Shown one piece after another: positions 25,385 to 33,910 of a stretch of 64,000 bases of DNA. Where the stretch lies: the NCBI GenBank assembly GCA_050246945.1, contig JBFWVC010000017.1:56016-120015 (forward strand). Direction: 5' to 3'. How positions within the stretch are numbered: the first letter of the stretch is position 1; each line of letters starts with the position of its first letter. Made by a program: the position numbers and the translations under genes. The stretch comes from JAEUMD01 sp050246945. Its GTDB lineage: Bacteria; Pseudomonadota; Alphaproteobacteria; Rhizobiales; Hyphomicrobiaceae. The notes below the pieces were generated by a model, which worked only from the letters and a program-made list of their open reading frames with translations, did no database searches and was not told the origin of the DNA.

Positions 25385-25505
25385 CGGGTCGCGAGCACGC
25401 GTCGGCTGCCCTTCAAACTTGTCTGGTCCAACCCGAGAAGCAGACCTCGTGGGCGAGGACATGTGCCATCTCGGCGAGCAACCGGCCTATGGCCGCTTGT
25501 GGGAT
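25385..25505. repeat. Diverged direct repeat, copy B
   Basis: The 121-bp partner of 23088-23210, in direct orientation, lies between the cotransporter stop and the end of the recombinase pseudogene. Similarity stops at TTGTGGGAT in both copies. Confidence 0.8.
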
Positions 25506-27100
25506 CAATCTTCGATTCGGCTGGCGCTCCGTAATAGCCCGACGACCGTCCGTTGCTCGGTCCATCCCATTGGCAGGTCAGTCAGGGTCGAAAGGCCGGT
25601 GCCGCGGGGCAGTGTGCCCTCGATCGCTGCCTTGACGATATCCGGCGCGAGAAATGCGAGCGACAGGATCATGCGACCGGATCGCGCGTCGCGATCGCAG
25701 CGAGGTCGGGGACGTCCCCTTGAACCAGCTGATCGAGCCAAACTCTTCCGATCGCAGTTGCGGTCAGCAGTCGGGCGCGCGCCTCGGCCCGGATACGGGA
25801 TCCGCTCGGCGGCGCAGACGGCTCGTGTGCGCCGTGCGGAACCGTCATCAAGCGATGCCGCCGGTGATTGGGCGGCGTCCAGGCAAGCTGGATCGGCTCA
25901 GAGGAGTCATTCGCGTTCTCTTGGGCCAGCAATGCAATCGAGATCACGGAGGCTGAGACAGTGATCCGGTCGACGGAGTTCTGAAAAGCCTCGCGTGGAT
26001 CTGCCGCGACATCGTCCAGAATCCCCTCTTCCCGCAGCGCGGCGAGGACGTGGTCCTCGATGTCCTGGGCTGCAACTCGCCTTGCCGATCCGGCCTCCGC
26101 CGTGTTCCCTTGCACCACCGCCGCCGAAACCTAGTAGCGATAGCGTACGCCGCGTTTGATGGCGTAGCTCGGCGTCATGCAATTGCCGCGGTCGTCGAAC
26201 AGCTTGCCAATCAGAAGCGCCTCGGAGTGTCGCCAGTGCTCGCGATGTCCCCGGCGATTGGCGTCCAGTATCTCCTGAACAGCTGCCAACACGTTTTTTC
26301 CCAAAAATCGCGTCGTGCTCGCCGGGATAGCTTTCGCCGCGATGGTTGATCTCGCCGATGTAGGTGCGGTTGCGCAGCAGTGAGACGAGCGCGCCGACCA
26401 AGAATGGTATTCCGCCGACTATGCGGCCGGTCGCAAGTGTCCTTCGCCGTGTGATCACACCGCGCTCGCGCAAGTCGCGCTGCAGGATGGGGAGCGACCG
26501 TAGTTCCCGATAACGATCGAAAATGAGCCGGACCGTTTCGGCTTCTTCGGGCACGACGACGGGCTTGCGGTCTTTCACCATGTATCCGAGCGGCACGACG
26601 CCCCCCATCCATAGGCCCTTCTTCTTGGAAGCCGCGATCTTGTCGCGGATGCGTTCGCCTGTGACCTCGCGCTCGAACTGGGCGAACGAGAGGAGCACGT
26701 TGAGCGTAAGACGCCCCATCGAGGTGGTCGTGTTGAAGGATTGCGTTACTGAGACGAACGAGACGCCGTTGGCATCGAACAGTTCGACCAGCTTGGCAAA
26801 GTCTACCAAGGATCGAGTCAGCCGATCGACCTTGTACACCACGACGATATCGAGCCGACGCTCTCGGATCTCGTCCAGCAGAGCCTGTAGCGCTGGCCGC
26901 TCCATGTTGCCGCCGGAGAACCCGCCGTCATCGAAGCGCGGCTTGAGGAGTTTCCATCCTTCGTGAGTCTGGCTCTTGATGTAGCGTTCGCAGGCCTCAC
27001 GCTGGGCGTCGAGCAAGTAGAAGTCCTGCTCAAGCCCGGCATCCGTCGAGACGCGGGTATAGACGGCGTAGCGCAACGGCCTGGGATGCGGCGCCGTCAT
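25505..27100 (-). pseudogene. Serine recombinase, multiply broken
   Basis: The N-terminal half is intact (RYAVYTRVSTDAGLEQDF, with Ser; DRLTRSLVDFAKLVELF; QFEREVTGERIRDKI) and about 270 residues align with the recombinase at 1891-3624. Then a frameshift occurs near 26290. An in-frame TAG near 26132 falls where YRYY-VS is expected, and another frameshift lies near 25680, before the C-terminal LSLAFLAPDIVKAAIEGTLP. At least three lesions make it non-functional. Its start overlaps the stop of a DUF2924 remnant, as in the intact cassette. Confidence 0.9.
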
Positions 27101-27345
27101 TGCGAACCGTCCTTTTTAATTGCTACGCCTTCCTTGCCGCTTGCTCTGAGGCCAAAGAAGCGCGGGTCATTCCATCGCGTTCCAGTGATGGCGAAGGCAA
27201 CTTCGGACAGGCTCCGGTAGGTCGCTCCGTTCCGGCAAAGCCGTCGGCGAGCACCATGAAGTGATGCATGGTGCGGCCGTGCTCGCGGCCGGTCACGGTG
27301 CCCGGCGCGAGAGATTTCGCGCCGCGAGAAGTGACCTGCAGGCTC
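27097..27345 (-). pseudogene. DUF2924 gene remnant
   Basis: The C-terminal DUF2924 pattern is present as GREHGRTMHHFMVLADGFA, then after a 1-nt deletion near 27228 as NGATYRSLSEVAFAITGTRW and NDPRFFGL, ending at TGA 27097-27099. The upstream half and the DUF3489 partner are missing. They are replaced by the end of the terminase gene at 27379. Confidence 0.85.
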
Positions 27346-27378
27346 TCCAGTGTCGGGACACCAGTGCGCGCCTTGCCC

Positions 27379-28422
27379 TTAGCTCGTCTTCGAAAACAGC
27401 CGCTCCCACTCCTCTGTCGTCAGCTGGCGCGGAGGAGCCGCCGGATGATAATCGCCAATGCCGAAGAGCTCGTAGGCCATGATGCTCCGCTCCGAGACGC
27501 GTCCGAACCAGATCTCCGGGAATCCGTCTGACAAATCGGGTCCGCCGAAGCATCCGCCTCGTATTTCCTCCCTATTCGTTTGCACGTAGGGTGCCTGTTG
27601 ATATTGGGCGCCGAAATTGTAGGCGCCGATGTCGAGCATGCGCTCTAGGAGCTGCTGCCGGTCCTCGATGCTGGGTGCCAAGGCGTCGCCTTTGGCACGA
27701 TTGACCGTGCGGCCGTCGGAGAGCTTCCAGCTTTCATTTCGCGTCGCGATCGCCGGCATGTTGAGGTGGACCCAGGGCTGCTCACCACCGAGCAGGTGCC
27801 CGCAGAGGTCATCGACGTGCAGTCGTTGCATGACGACAATGACGGCACCGGTCTTCTTGTCGCTGAGGCGCTGGATAACCTCAGCATCGAACCATTTGGT
27901 GACCGCTGTCCGGCGGGCCGCATCATGGACGCGGGCAGGTGCAATCGGGTCATCAACCACAATGAGGTCCGCGCCGCGGCCAATCAGCGTTCCGCCAACC
28001 GTACCGGCAATACGACGTCCACCATGGGGAAGGCGGATCTCGCCTCGCCGACCCTCAACGCTGAGGTGAGGAAAGAGCGCTCTGCATCGCTGCGTTGCCA
28101 GCAGGTCCCGAGTCGCCGTCTCGAAGTCTCGGGCAAGCTCCCGTGAAACAGCCACGCACATAATCTGCGCGGTCGGTTTGCGTCCGAGCATCCAAACGGG
28201 CAGCACAACCGAAGCGGCCAGTGACTTGAGGCATCGCGGGGGTAAATTAATGATAAGACGCGTGATCTCGCCACGTGCAACTCGAACGAGATGGTCGGCG
28301 AGAACGTCGATGTGCGGTGTCTCAACCAGCGGCTGTCCGTGATGGAGTTCCCGGAAGGCAAAGCGCAAAAAGGAGGGGAAGTGCTGCCGATAGAGGGCCG
28401 CTACCTGTTCAGCGGTTGCCAT
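27379..28422 (-). CDS. Phage terminase large subunit-like ATPase, shortened
   Basis: The 347-residue protein has the TerL ATPase domain: INLPPRCLKSLAAS (Walker A-like), CVAVSRELARDFE, LIVVDDPIAPARVHD (Walker B) and YNFGAQYQQAP near residue 280. The usual C-terminal nuclease domain, about 150 residues with three acidic positions, is missing. An unrelated ~65-residue tail ends PRQLTTEEWERLFSKTS. ATG 28422 has GGAGG 6 bp upstream and lies inside the DUF5681 gene. No portal or capsid genes follow. Confidence 0.82.
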   Translation of the reverse strand: MATAEQVAALYRQHFPSFLRFAFRELHHGQPLVETPHIDVLADHLVRVARGEITRLIINLPPRCLKSLAASVVLPVWMLGRKPTAQIMCVAVSRELARDFETATRDLLATQRCRALFPHLSVEGRRGEIRLPHGGRRIAGTVGGTLIGRGADLIVVDDPIAPARVHDAARRTAVTKWFDAEVIQRLSDKKTGAVIVVMQRLHVDDLCGHLLGGEQPWVHLNMPAIATRNESWKLSDGRTVNRAKGDALAPSIEDRQQLLERMLDIGAYNFGAQYQQAPYVQTNREEIRGGCFGGPDLSDGFPEIWFGRVSERSIMAYELFGIGDYHPAAPPRQLTTEEWERLFSKTS

Positions 28423-28804
28423 TGTCATCCTCCGTAGTGTCGGGAACAACGAGTGCCGCGAGTAACGCGGCATCGTCGGCGTCAGTTGTTGCGAAGGGCT
28501 CGACCTCGCGATGCTTTGCGAGATGCGCGAGTACCAATTGTAGTGCTTTGGGGTCGCCCTTTACGGCGCGGTTTACGAGTTGCATAACAAGCGCATCGAG
28601 CTTGGTAATGCGCTTCGCACGGCCATGCCCCGGGAGGTGTATCGTCTTCTGGAGCTCGGCCTTAATCAGCAGATCGATGTTCTTCGATTTCTTCGGCCGG
28701 CCAGCTCGATTGCCGGACTGGCCGGGCTTGAACCGCGTGCCGTCTGGGGGGCGGCAATACCCAACAGTGTAGTTGCCGTCTGGCTTCTTCTTGCCGTTAC
28801 TCAT
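28409..28804 (-). CDS. DUF5681 domain protein
   Basis: The 131-residue protein has the DUF5681 N-terminus (VGYCRPPDGTRFKPGQSGN, then RAGRPKKSKN) and a helical C-terminal half with DALVMQLVNRAVKGDPKALQ. Its constant place before a terminase gene suggests a small-terminase-like or DNA-binding role (inference). It overlaps the methyltransferase stop by 1 bp and the terminase start by 14 bp. Confidence 0.85.
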   Translation of the reverse strand: MSNGKKKPDGNYTVGYCRPPDGTRFKPGQSGNRAGRPKKSKNIDLLIKAELQKTIHLPGHGRAKRITKLDALVMQLVNRAVKGDPKALQLVLAHLAKHREVEPFATTDADDAALLAALVVPDTTEDDNGNR

Positions 28805-30135
28805 CAGGCGGCCTCCTCTGCTTTGCCCGCCCGCGCCGCGGTAACTTCCTCGAAGGTCTCGCCGGTTTCCTCGAGCGCGGCCTCCAGGCCGCAGACCTTG
28901 GCAAGTCGCTGGACGATCACGTCGCAATAGTGCGGATCGATCTCGATCGCATAGCCCCGTCTGCCGGTCCGCTCGGCGGCGACCAACGTTGTGCCTGAAC
29001 CGCCGAATGCGTCGAGGACGATGCCTTTTCGTTTCGAGCAATCAAGGATGGCGTCGGCGACAAGGGCGACCGGCTTCACGGTGGGGTGCATCGCAATGTC
29101 GTCGTCACGCGTAGCGCCAAAGGTGTTGGCACCGGCATAGGACCAGACGTTGGTGCGATAACGGCCGTGCCTGCCAAGCTCGACATTGTTGACGTGGGGA
29201 GCGCTGCCGGATTTGAAGACGAACACCAACTCATGCTGCGAGCGGTAGAGCGAGCCCATGCCGCCGTTCGTCTTGGCCCACACGCAAATGTTCTTCATTT
29301 CCGTATAGGTCGGCGTTGCAGCCTCAATCACCTCTCCGACGTGTCGCCAATCCATGCATATGTAATGGATTGCCCCGTCTGCGGCATTGCAGGCCAAGTT
29401 GCTGAAGACACAGCCCAAGAAATGGGTGAACTCGCCCGCTGTCATCTCACCTGAGGCCATTGCGAATTTGCGATGCTTGACAGTTCCAAGGCCGGATACA
29501 TGGCCTTCGATGGGAACGTTATAAGGCGGGTCGGTGAAGACCATCTGCGCACGCTCGCCCGTCAAAAGGCAGGCGTAGGTATCCAATGCAGTTGCGTCAC
29601 CGCAGATCAGTCGGTGACGGCCAATTTGCCAGATGTCGCCCGGACGGGTGACCGCGGCGCCAGCAGCGCGCTCGGGAACCGAATCAGCGGGGTCGGGCTT
29701 GGCCTGCGGCTTTTCGTTTGCGCCAAGAAGCAGATCAACCTCGGCCATCTCGAAGCCAGTCACCGTGACGTCGAAGTCGATTTCGACTTCGGTGAGGTGC
29801 TGCAACTCGATCGCCAGAATATCTGGGTCCCATCCGGCTTTCTCGGCAAGTCGGTTGTCGGCCAGGATGTAGGCCCGCTTTTGCGCGTCAGTCAGGTGCT
29901 CAAGTCGCACGCACGGCACGACTTCGAGGCCGAGCTTTTTCGCAGCTGCGACGCGGCCGTGACCGGAGATTATCTCGCCGTCGTGGTCGATCAAGATCGG
30001 GTTATTGAAGCCGAACTCGCGGATGCTGGCCGCAATCTGCGTGATCTGCTTCGGGCTATGAGTGCGCGCATTGCGGACATAGGGCCGCAACGATGCAACG
30101 GGCAGGTGCTCGACTACGAGCGGGCGATTGGACAT
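28804..30135 (-). CDS. ParB-domain / adenine-type DNA methyltransferase fusion
   Basis: The 443-residue protein has an N-terminal ParB/sulfiredoxin-like domain (about 1-110, with GFNNPILIDHDGEIISGHGR). A beta-class DNA methyltransferase follows: catalytic motif TDPPYNVPI (about 200) before the SAM-binding FGGSGTTLVAAERTGRRGYA (about 383-402). It likely methylates adenine or cytosine-N4 in phage or island DNA. No restriction gene lies beside it, so it is an orphan methyltransferase within the terminase module. Confidence 0.92.
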   Translation of the reverse strand: MSNRPLVVEHLPVASLRPYVRNARTHSPKQITQIAASIREFGFNNPILIDHDGEIISGHGRVAAAKKLGLEVVPCVRLEHLTDAQKRAYILADNRLAEKAGWDPDILAIELQHLTEVEIDFDVTVTGFEMAEVDLLLGANEKPQAKPDPADSVPERAAGAAVTRPGDIWQIGRHRLICGDATALDTYACLLTGERAQMVFTDPPYNVPIEGHVSGLGTVKHRKFAMASGEMTAGEFTHFLGCVFSNLACNAADGAIHYICMDWRHVGEVIEAATPTYTEMKNICVWAKTNGGMGSLYRSQHELVFVFKSGSAPHVNNVELGRHGRYRTNVWSYAGANTFGATRDDDIAMHPTVKPVALVADAILDCSKRKGIVLDAFGGSGTTLVAAERTGRRGYAIEIDPHYCDVIVQRLAKVCGLEAALEETGETFEEVTAARAGKAEEAA

Positions 30136-30242
30136 CGGTCGATCCTCCTTTGATCAGAGTCCGACCTTTTCGGTATGCCCTTGTTTGCCCGTTCGCATTC
30201 TCAAGAAATGCCACCAATTTTCGTGGTGGCTGACCTGCCTGA

Positions 30243-30740
30243 TTAATCTTGCATTGGTTGCTGCATTTCGTACGCGATATTTCGGATGCGCTCCCAAGTC
30301 AGGTTCAGCTTCAGTCGTCTTCTGACCATACGCGCTGCTCTCTCGCTCGGCGGGCCCTGCCACCAGTCCGTCTCGTGCAGGCGAGGCCAGCCCGCCAGGC
30401 CGACGCGCTGCTCCCGCCATTGCAGCCACAACTCAAACTTCTCGAAGTAGATGAGGATCAGTTGGTTGCGGAGCTTTTTGGCCGGACCAGGCTTTGGTCG
30501 CCCTCGCTCCTTTGAAAATCGGCCATCCAAACGATTTCTGAGATGAGTCAGGATGACTTCGGGGATAGCACCTCGCGCGCCTGCATTGAGCGCTGCGAGC
30601 AGGTGGTTGGTCTCAATCCGCATGTTCGGATCTTCTTCGAGGCGGCGAACAACGTTTTGAAGTGGACAGACACGAGCATGGGATCGATCAATTACTGTTT
30701 CCACGTCGAGCTGTAATTTTATGGGTGGCGACATTTTCAT
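30243..30740 (-). CDS. Hypothetical protein upstream of the methyltransferase module
   Basis: The 165-residue basic protein is not a named family I can assign. It has a conserved-looking core (HLLAALNAGARGAIPEVILT) and a C-terminal helix-rich part with RRRLKLNLTWERIRNIAYEM that could bind DNA. It reads in the same direction as the ParB-methyltransferase 107 bp downstream and probably belongs to the same phage-derived module. Confidence 0.6.
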   Translation of the reverse strand: MKMSPPIKLQLDVETVIDRSHARVCPLQNVVRRLEEDPNMRIETNHLLAALNAGARGAIPEVILTHLRNRLDGRFSKERGRPKPGPAKKLRNQLILIYFEKFELWLQWREQRVGLAGWPRLHETDWWQGPPSERAARMVRRRLKLNLTWERIRNIAYEMQQPMQD

Positions 30741-30804
30741 CTACAACTCATCGTCAATCGGGACGATAGCTGTTGTGCCAGACAGACCTCGAAGATCGGT
30801 TAAG

Positions 30805-31461
30805 ATGAAAAGAAGCTGCAATCAGGAATTGAAGTTCGTTGATGATGCGAAGCACACGCGCGTGCTCGAGCCTGGATCCATCCTCTTTCACCAGGGAGAC
30901 GATGCCGACGGAGTCTATCGCATTCAGTCGGGTCTCATTGGCATTCGCCGAATTACACCTGCGGGCGGTTCAGCTCTGCTGAGGCTATGCACAAACGGTG
31001 TCACGATCGGGTATCGTGCACTATTGAGCAAGACGGCCCACCGTAACTCGGCAGAGGCGCTGACCAACTGCGTTGTGTGCTTTGTCGAGGGGCCCCATCT
31101 CAGACGGCTGCTGGAGATCAGCCCTCGGCTTGGAGAAGGGTTCCTGCGGCATTGCTTCGACGAGTTGGATAAGACCGAGTCCGACTATGCGAAAAGCTTG
31201 ACGTTGAGCCTTAGGTCTAGGTTCTTGCACACATTACTCATCTTTTACGAGCGTTTGGGCTACCGGGATAAGACAGACACTTGCATTCTCGAGCTTCCGA
31301 TCCAACGAACAGAATTGGCTTCACTTGTGGGGGCACGGCCAGAATCGATTTCGCGACTTGTCCGGAACCTGGATGCCGAGGGTCTGGTGAAATTCGACAA
31401 GCGTATGGTTCGGTTCGGCGACTTGGATGCAGTCCTGCGTGAGGTGGGTGTGGAGCTGTGA
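30805..31461 (+). CDS. Crp/Fnr family transcription regulator
   Basis: The 218-residue protein has a cyclic-nucleotide-binding-type barrel (about 15-130, HQGDDADGVYRIQSGLIGIRR) and a C-terminal Crp helix-turn-helix (RTELASLVGARPESISRLVRNL). There is no CxxCxxC Fe-S site like that of FNR. The signal is therefore unknown; a single Cys near the N-terminus (residue 4) and several in the barrel are present. The start is uncertain: ATG 30805 gives the normal family length, ATG 30721 adds 28 residues and overlaps the divergent gene. It is the best candidate to act on the three TTGACTTC boxes at 35.6, 40.2 and 50.8 kb. Confidence 0.87.
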   Translation: MKRSCNQELKFVDDAKHTRVLEPGSILFHQGDDADGVYRIQSGLIGIRRITPAGGSALLRLCTNGVTIGYRALLSKTAHRNSAEALTNCVVCFVEGPHLRRLLEISPRLGEGFLRHCFDELDKTESDYAKSLTLSLRSRFLHTLLIFYERLGYRDKTDTCILELPIQRTELASLVGARPESISRLVRNLDAEGLVKFDKRMVRFGDLDAVLREVGVEL

Positions 31462-31463
31462 GT

Positions 31464-32111
31464 TCAACCATTGAGCAATTCTGCGATGGCAGCACAACCG
31501 CGCTGCGCGAACGCCGAGTGCACTTGAACCAAAGCCGCGCCGGCGTCGAGGCGCTTTTTGGCTTCCTCCGCGGTGCTGATCCCACCAACTGAGATCACCG
31601 CGATGCTGTTGAGCAGGCGCGCCGCGCGCTCCAGCAATTGCAGACACGGCGAAGAAATTATAACAGCGTCGAGCATCTTGTCGCGAGCGATACTGACGGC
31701 TTCGGGCAGCCGTGCCGCTCCTTCGGGCACGGTGACTTTTATGAGCAGCGGAATGTACGGTGTGTGGCGATATTTTTGATGCTCCAACTTCAAGGCGTCC
31801 AGTAGCCGACCAATACCGGGTGTGTCGCCATGTCGCGCATAATCTGGTGAACTCAGATTGGCGATGATAAAGTCACAGTGTGAGTGGAGCTCCTTAATGA
31901 GGCGCGTGTAATCCTCTATGACGGCTTGGTCGAGGCCAGGCCGGCTGCTGGCAACGCTGATGCCAACTCTCGTCCGGCGCTGGCGTGTACGGTAGCGTAT
32001 GTTGAGTTTGCCGGGATTCGTAAGCGTTCCGATCTCGACGTGTCCAATCCCTGTTGTCGCCAGTTCTCCAACACGCTGCCCTGTGCGATCCAATCCAGCG
32101 GCGAGCCCCAA
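31464..32111 (-). CDS. Shortened dihydroorotate dehydrogenase-like flavoprotein
   Basis: The ~215-residue TIM-barrel segment resembles class 2 dihydroorotate dehydrogenase: GLAAGLDRTGQRV, VEIGTLTNPGK, FIIANLSSPDYARHG, PLLIKVTVPEG, VISVGGISTAEEAKKRLDAGAALVQVHSAF. It lacks the N-terminal ~45 residues (membrane helix) and is shorter in the middle than the usual ~340-360. An in-frame TAG lies 20 codons before the TTG start. LARPATVFGINFANK can be read just upstream without a start codon. It may be a specialised or decaying paralogue. It ends the pqq-membrane protein-serC strand. Confidence 0.7.
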   Translation of the reverse strand: MGLAAGLDRTGQRVGELATTGIGHVEIGTLTNPGKLNIRYRTRQRRTRVGISVASSRPGLDQAVIEDYTRLIKELHSHCDFIIANLSSPDYARHGDTPGIGRLLDALKLEHQKYRHTPYIPLLIKVTVPEGAARLPEAVSIARDKMLDAVIISSPCLQLLERAARLLNSIAVISVGGISTAEEAKKRLDAGAALVQVHSAFAQRGCAAIAELLNG

Positions 32112-32240
32112 TTTATTTGCGAAATTGATGCCGAATACTGTTGCGGGTCTCGCCAGCGCGCTGGAACTGTGCTATTTGATGTGATTTACATTCGGAGGGC
32201 AGAAACATTTGAGGGTTGGCTCCGCCATCTTGAATTCTGA

Positions 32241-33311
32241 CTAGCCCCACTTCGCTTCGAAAAGCTTCATGAACTGTGTGAGCACCTCGGCTGCACCGGT
32301 TTGTGCGCCGTTATAGAGTGAGGCCCTTATGCCGCCGACATCGGCATGGCCTTTAAGATCGAACAATCCGTCCTCAGCGGCTCGATTCACAAATAGCTCG
32401 TCCAGCCGGGATGTCGGAGTACGAAAACAGACATTGAGCATCGAGCGATCACATGCAGCGACCGTGCGGCAATAGAAGCGGCTGGTATCGATCGCGGCAT
32501 ATACCAGATCGCTGCGACGCCTGGCATTCGTCTCCATTTCCGCCAGTCCTCCTTGAGCCTTGATCCATTTCAACATGTGGGCGGCAATCGCGATGGCAAG
32601 CGTCGGAGGCGTGTTCACCTTGCTGCGTGATCGCACCTGGTGCGAGTAATCGAACGGGGCGGGCGTGGTGAGTCTCGACCTTTCGGCAAGGTCCTGACGG
32701 ATCAAGATTAGCGTCAGACCCGTGGCGCCGAGATTCTTCTGGCCGCCAGCATAAACGAGACCGAACCTGTCGACGGGAAACGGGCGCGTGAAGAGATCTG
32801 CTGTCATATCGGCGACGAGCGGTGGACCGTCATCGGCTGGCCATTGATGGTACTGGAGGCCGTCGGCGGTCTCGTTGGTCGTGAAGTGGCAGTAGGCAGC
32901 CTTCGGAGACCGCAACCACGACAAGGGGCAGGGGAGTGTTCGACCGTCGCCGCGGGCTGCGATATTGACGTGGCACCAAGGCAATGCGGCCTCGATGGAA
33001 CGACGCGACCACAGGCCGGTGTCGACGTAGTCGACTTCGGCTACGCCGCTGCAAAGGTTCTGCGGAATGAGGGAGAACTGTGCTGTTGCCCCGCCTTGGA
33101 GGAACAATACATGATATGTTTCGGGTAGTGCGAGAAGATCTCTAATGTCGTCTTCCGCCTCATCAATGATGCGAGAGAACAGCGGGTTGGTGAATGGAAG
33201 TTCCAACAGGGAGTAGGAACTGGCGGACAGGCGCCTGACGTCCGCCATAACGGCTTCAATGACATCGGCAGGGAGGGGAGCAGGACCCGAAGCAAAGCTG
33301 TAGCATGTCAT
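32241..33311 (-). CDS. serC: Phosphoserine aminotransferase
   Basis: The 356-residue PLP enzyme begins YSFASGPAPLPADVIEAV and has VLFLQGGATAQFSLIPQNL, TTNETADGLQYHQWP, LVADMTADLFTRP and the PLP-lysine motif YAGGQKNLGATG. It ends DLKGHADVGGIRASLYNG. This is a full-length SerC (serine and pyridoxal phosphate biosynthesis). It lies 29 bp after the PuuD-like gene in the same direction, so it is probably in the pqq transcript. A second housekeeping serC may exist elsewhere. Confidence 0.92.
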   Translation of the reverse strand: MTCYSFASGPAPLPADVIEAVMADVRRLSASSYSLLELPFTNPLFSRIIDEAEDDIRDLLALPETYHVLFLQGGATAQFSLIPQNLCSGVAEVDYVDTGLWSRRSIEAALPWCHVNIAARGDGRTLPCPLSWLRSPKAAYCHFTTNETADGLQYHQWPADDGPPLVADMTADLFTRPFPVDRFGLVYAGGQKNLGATGLTLILIRQDLAERSRLTTPAPFDYSHQVRSRSKVNTPPTLAIAIAAHMLKWIKAQGGLAEMETNARRRSDLVYAAIDTSRFYCRTVAACDRSMLNVCFRTPTSRLDELFVNRAAEDGLFDLKGHADVGGIRASLYNGAQTGAAEVLTQFMKLFEAKWG

Positions 33312-33340
33312 GCGTCAGTCCTCGCATGTGTCGAGCGCGA

Positions 33341-33826
33341 TCAGACTGCGGCGTGTGCGCCCGCGATCATGAGCACGATTGCAGCGGTCGCAAGGACCGT
33401 GTTGATGCGAGATGAGAGAAAAGTAATGCGGGTGCAGGCTAGCCGCTCATCGCGGGTGGCGGCGACGAAGCCGAGCACCTTCTTCTGGTGTGGCCAAAGT
33501 ACGCCCCAGAGATTGATGAGCATAATGATCGCAATCCATATGCCCGCGCCCAGAATTGCAGATGGGCCAGTCAACGTCAGAGCATCCACAACATCTCCAC
33601 GCTTCCAAAGCATGAAAAGGCCCGTTGCGAGCACGACGAGCGAGGCATGGCGAAAGATTCCATGTTCCCGCTTCGAGGCTGCGATTGCGACTTCTCGCAC
33701 CGCATCGTCGGGATCGACAGGGACTGCGGGGCGATAGAAGGGCATTTGCACAACATTGGACCAGTTGTGGCCGATCCAAACCACTACAGCCATCACGTGA
33801 AGTATCCTGACCGCAGCATCAATCAT
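33341..33826 (-). CDS. Four-helix membrane protein, PuuD-like (urate hydroxylase N-terminal type)
   Basis: The ~161-residue protein has four predicted transmembrane helices (RILHVMAVVVWIGHNW; HASLVVLATGLFMLW; ILGAGIWIAIIMLINLWGVL; NTVLATAAIVLMIAGAHA). WIGHNW and the conserved WPHQKKVLG loop resemble the membrane part of PuuD and related putative haem-binding proteins. ATG 33826 begins just before the first helix; a TTG at 33904 with GAGGCGGA upstream is an alternative. It follows pqqE by 7-84 bp, depending on the start. It might carry electrons from the membrane quinone pool, which is inference. Confidence 0.72.
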   Translation of the reverse strand: MIDAAVRILHVMAVVVWIGHNWSNVVQMPFYRPAVPVDPDDAVREVAIAASKREHGIFRHASLVVLATGLFMLWKRGDVVDALTLTGPSAILGAGIWIAIIMLINLWGVLWPHQKKVLGFVAATRDERLACTRITFLSSRINTVLATAAIVLMIAGAHAAV

Positions 33827-33910
33827 CGGGATAGCTGTCGCTATTGGGAAATGCCCTTGGATGTCCGCACCCGCAGATCGCCTCGGTGTCTGACGAGTTT
33901 GCAATCCGCC

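Noticed and set aside
32241..33311. serC as a specialised PQQ-pathway aminotransferase
   Set aside because: All SerC signature motifs are intact, so housekeeping phosphoserine aminotransferase is the simpler call; the operon position is kept only as context.
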